This document shows positions 61,014 to 64,000 of a DNA stretch of 64,000 bases, one piece after another. The DNA lies in contig JAEWKT010000010.1 in NCBI GenBank assembly GCA_023393635.1, positions 1 to 64,000 on the forward strand, read 5' to 3'. The DNA is from Pseudomonadota bacterium. GTDB lineage: Bacteria > Pseudomonadota > Gammaproteobacteria > Pseudomonadales > Moraxellaceae. The number at the start of each line of letters is the position of its first letter. Position 1 is the stretch's first letter. The translations under genes were made by a program, and so were the position numbers. Below the pieces are notes generated by a model. It saw only the letters and a list, made by a program, of their open reading frames with translations. It did not search any database and had not been told where the DNA came from.

Positions 61014-63791
61014 ATGAAAAATGACATGCCTCCATTTGTACTGGTTGATGGTTCGTATTACCTGTTTCGTGCTTTTCATGCCCTGCCACCACTAACAACC
61101 TCTACAGGTCTTACTACCAATGCAGTGCGTGGTGCGTTGTCAGCTCTGCTTAAACTCATCCGTCGCATTCAACCAACCCACATGGTCGTGGTTTTTGACA
61201 CGCCAGAGCCCACTTTCCGTCATAAACTTTCACCTATTTATAAAGGTGATCGGCCAGCCATGCCGCCAGAGTTAGCCGAACAAATTCCTTATTTGCATGC
61301 CGTAATCCGCGCATTGGGGATTCCGCTAATCACACAAGCAGGCGTAGAAGCTGATGACCTTATTGGTACGCTGACCAAACGTGCCTGCCGCGAAGGTCAC
61401 CATGTCCTGATTTCCACAGGCGATAAAGACATGGCGCAACTGGTGGATGATTGTGTTCTGCTGGAAGATAGTTTTAGGGATCGCGTGTTAGACACTCAAG
61501 GTGTATTTGAAAAATTTGGCGTTTGGCCAAAACAAATTATTGATTATTTAACCCTGATGGGTGATGCCTCCGATGGCATTCAGGGTATTCCAGGAGTAGG
61601 CACCAAAACCGCCGCTAAACTACTGCAAGAATACGACAACATTGCTGGCATTTTAGCCAATATCGATAGTATTAAAGGCAAGGTTGGGCAAAATATTCGT
61701 GACCATGCCGACAGTATTCCATTGAACCATCAACTGGCCAGTATTGTCTGCGACCTCCCGTTAAACATGGACTGGCATGAGCTTAAACTGGGCAATTCCA
61801 ACACGGAAGAATTGCGCCGTTTATATACCGAACTTGAATTTAAAAGCCAACTGCAATCTTTAGAACATCCAAACAATCCAGACCGAATGGCAAAACAAGC
61901 TGAGCAACCCAGCATACAGGCATCTGATCAGCAATCATTAAATCAAGGTTTTGAAGCCACTGCTCATAGCAGCAGTCGTGATGACAGGCTAGGTGAAGCG
62001 CAGTATCACACCATCTTAACGCAAGATCAGTTCGATGCGTTTTTTACACGCTTAAATAAGGCCGATCATTTTGTCATTGATACCGAAACCACCAGCATTG
62101 ATTATCGAATTGCGCAAATTGTTGGCTTGGTTTTTGCCTTTGATGCAAAAGATGCTTTTTATATTCCTCTCGCGCATGACTATTTGGATGCCCCTGAGCA
62201 GCTTAACCGTGAAACCATTTTAGAGCAGCTCAAACCGTATTTTGAAAATCCAGCCATTGGCAAAATTGGCCATCATTTAAAATACGACGCGCATGTGCTA
62301 CAAAATCATGGGATTACCCTAAAAGGCTGGGCGTTTGACACCATGCTGGCCTCTTATGTGCTTAATCCTAGCGCGACCAGACACGGCATGGATGATGTAG
62401 CGCGAGTGTATTTGAGCCATCTCACTACCAGCTTTGAAGATGTGGCAGGCAAAGGTGCCAAACAGCTTAGCTTTAATCAAGTGACGCTAGAATATGCCGC
62501 ACCGTATGCCTGTGAAGATGGTCATGTGACTTATCGTCTCTATGAGGTTTTTAGTCGTAAGCTGAAAGAACAACCTGCCCTGGAAAAATTACTGCTTGAG
62601 CTTGAACTGCCTGTGGCACAAATTCTCACTGATATGGAAAGCTGTGGCATTCAGCTTGATACCCAGTTTTTAGTAAAGTTAGGTGATGAATTTTCTGGTT
62701 ATATTCAGTCCCTTGAGCAGCAAATTATTGAAATGGCAGGGCAAGAATTTAATGTGTCCTCGCCAAAACAACTGGGCGAAATTTTATTTGATAAAATTGG
62801 CATTGCAGGGGGCAAAAAAACTGCCAGTGGTCAATATGGTACAGGCGAAGCCGTACTCGAGAAAATTGATCATCCCATTGCAGCCGCGGTATTAGAGCAT
62901 CGTAGTTTATGTAAGCTCAAAAATACTTATACCGATCGCTTGGTGGCGCAGGCCGATGATACCACCCATCGCGTGCATACCAGTTATCATCAAGCGATTA
63001 CTGCAACAGGGCGACTCTCTTCTACCGATCCAAACCTGCAAAATATTCCAATTCGTGGGCAAACTGGCCGACAAATTCGTAAGGCATTTATTGCCCCCAA
63101 AGGCCGTGTGTTACTGGCAGCCGATTACTCGCAAATTGAACTGCGTTTAATGGCGCATTTTTCGCAAGACGCTGCTTTATTGCGTGCGTTTCAGCGAGGT
63201 CAGGATATTCATCAAGCCACTGCTGCCGAAGTATTGGGCATCGCGCTGGAAGACGTCACACCAGATCAGCGTCGTCAAGCCAAAACCATTAACTTTGGCT
63301 TGCTATATGGCATGTCATCGTTTGGCTTATCCAAGCAATTAAAGCTCTCACGGCAGGAATCGCAGTCATACATTAATCAATATTTTGCCCGCTATCCTGG
63401 GGTGTATGAATACATGCAAAACACGCGCAGGCTGGCCTCAGAGCAAGGCTTTGTTGAAACCTTAATGGGTCGACGCTTATATACGCCAGACGTTAATGCC
63501 CGAAATGGCATGGTGCGTCAGGCCGCAGAACGGGCAGCGATTAATGCGCCATTGCAAGGTTCGGCTGCTGATATCATTAAAAAAGCCATGATTGCCGTTG
63601 ATGCCATGTTGCCCAAAGATCAAGCCATGTTACTGCTACAAGTACATGATGAACTGGTATTTGAGGTAGATGAAAGTATTGCTGATACGCTGGCACCACA
63701 GCTTGCCCAAGTGATGCAAGATGTGATTCAAATTGACGTACCATTATTGGTTGAAGTGGGCAAAGGCTGCAACTGGGAAGATGCGCATTAA
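61014..63791 (+). CDS. polA: DNA polymerase I
   Basis: 925 residues with all three domains. The 5'-3' exonuclease domain (about 1-290) has LVDGSYYLFRAFHALPPL and GDASDGIQGIPGVG. The 3'-5' proofreading domain (about 340-510) has IDTETTSID, KYDAHVL and YACEDGHVTY, so its acidic residues are intact. The polymerase domain has motif A ADYSQIELR, motif B RRQAKTINFGLLYG and motif C QVHDELVFE. It repairs and processes Okazaki fragments. It is a single gene with a strong terminator. Confidence 0.96.
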   Translation: MKNDMPPFVLVDGSYYLFRAFHALPPLTTSTGLTTNAVRGALSALLKLIRRIQPTHMVVVFDTPEPTFRHKLSPIYKGDRPAMPPELAEQIPYLHAVIRALGIPLITQAGVEADDLIGTLTKRACREGHHVLISTGDKDMAQLVDDCVLLEDSFRDRVLDTQGVFEKFGVWPKQIIDYLTLMGDASDGIQGIPGVGTKTAAKLLQEYDNIAGILANIDSIKGKVGQNIRDHADSIPLNHQLASIVCDLPLNMDWHELKLGNSNTEELRRLYTELEFKSQLQSLEHPNNPDRMAKQAEQPSIQASDQQSLNQGFEATAHSSSRDDRLGEAQYHTILTQDQFDAFFTRLNKADHFVIDTETTSIDYRIAQIVGLVFAFDAKDAFYIPLAHDYLDAPEQLNRETILEQLKPYFENPAIGKIGHHLKYDAHVLQNHGITLKGWAFDTMLASYVLNPSATRHGMDDVARVYLSHLTTSFEDVAGKGAKQLSFNQVTLEYAAPYACEDGHVTYRLYEVFSRKLKEQPALEKLLLELELPVAQILTDMESCGIQLDTQFLVKLGDEFSGYIQSLEQQIIEMAGQEFNVSSPKQLGEILFDKIGIAGGKKTASGQYGTGEAVLEKIDHPIAAAVLEHRSLCKLKNTYTDRLVAQADDTTHRVHTSYHQAITATGRLSSTDPNLQNIPIRGQTGRQIRKAFIAPKGRVLLAADYSQIELRLMAHFSQDAALLRAFQRGQDIHQATAAEVLGIALEDVTPDQRRQAKTINFGLLYGMSSFGLSKQLKLSRQESQSYINQYFARYPGVYEYMQNTRRLASEQGFVETLMGRRLYTPDVNARNGMVRQAAERAAINAPLQGSAADIIKKAMIAVDAMLPKDQAMLLLQVHDELVFEVDESIADTLAPQLAQVMQDVIQIDVPLLVEVGKGCNWEDAH

Positions 63792-63856
63792 CTTGCCAAG
63801 ACCTTAAGTATTTCAGTTTTAGTGCTTTATAAGCTTAAGCCTAAATACTGAATACG

Positions 63857-63899
63857 ACCGTGAAAAGACCCAGAACCAAGGTGCTTTTCACGGTTTTTT
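63857..63899 (+). terminator. Terminator after polA
   Basis: ACCGTGAAAAG (63857-63867) pairs with CTTTTCACGGT (63884-63894), followed by a T run. Confidence 0.9.
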
Positions 63900-63944
63900 A
63901 TATTTACAGTCATACTTTATGAAAGCATTAACGTCACTGATTGA

Positions 63945-64000
63945 TTAAACCAGTGAAGATAACAACGTTGCCGTGGCCTGACGCATCATTTGCTCTGCAA
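63945..64000 (-). CDS. C-terminal tail of unidentified gene at window edge
   Basis: On the minus strand one frame is open from the edge and ends AEQMMRQATATLLSSLV then stop. The sequence looks like an ordinary protein C-terminus, but 18 residues are too few to identify it, and another frame is also briefly open. Confidence 0.3.
   Translation of the reverse strand, partial: AEQMMRQATATLLSSLV

Noticed and set aside
1..64000. CRISPR arrays, rRNA and tRNA genes
   Set aside because: No regularly spaced repeat array and no cloverleaf or rRNA signature was seen in the intergenic regions read.

Overview
The window looks like chromosomal DNA of a gammaproteobacterium in the family Moraxellaceae, related to Acinetobacter. 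The main grounds are gene sets typical of that group: a BfmR/BfmS regulator pair next to nrdA-nrdB, a complete fil cluster (filA to filF), a GigA/GigB-type phosphatase and anti-anti-sigma pair, a stand-alone gspE, and the order ibaG-murA-hisG-hisD-hisC. Base composition is moderately AT-rich. I found no rRNA, tRNA or CRISPR array. All family assignments come from reading motifs; no database search was run.

Layout. 1-1689: the end of an integrated element. It carries the start of an IS481-like transposase, a P4-type tyrosine integrase with candidate arm sites, and the first codons of prfC (release factor 3), which the element interrupts. 1690-2540: the prfC promoter, a tandem dyad repeat and a SRPBCC gene. 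2567-5086: bfmS and bfmR. 5087-9890: nrdA and nrdB behind DnaA boxes and a candidate NrdR site. 10030-12772: small membrane, NERD and dodecin genes. 13014-18866: pncB, rpe, formaldehyde detoxification (fghA and frmA), a DIP1984-like gene and a lipoprotein. 18905-24375: a leftward run tsaB-uppP-rsmJ-bioC-bioD and a membrane-anchored C13 peptidase. 24595-27558: small unknowns, a gamma-carbonic anhydrase-like protein and two divergent Nudix hydrolases.

27587-38767 is the most interesting stretch. About 11 kb on one strand encodes four tandem FilA-like exported proteins (shared LDD...TGQDGI signature), a C39 peptidase-like FilB, two likely outer-membrane barrels (FilC, FilD), periplasmic FilE and lipoprotein FilF, closed by a strong bidirectional terminator. 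Hairpins between the first genes suggest graded expression. The contents fit an envelope export or surface-assembly system with several parallel substrates; this is inference, because the biochemistry of these families is poorly known.

39044-48228: pabB, then leftward hisC, hisD, hisG, murA and ibaG, a transglutaminase-like gene and rpoN. 48499-52120: mlaA (without a lipobox), gigA, gigB and a nitrilase-family gene. 52162-57645 and on to 60438: ribE, gspE, a DUF432-MscS pair and a DUF3999-DUF2339 pair. 61014-63791: polA with a strong terminator, followed by the tail of an unidentified gene at the window edge.
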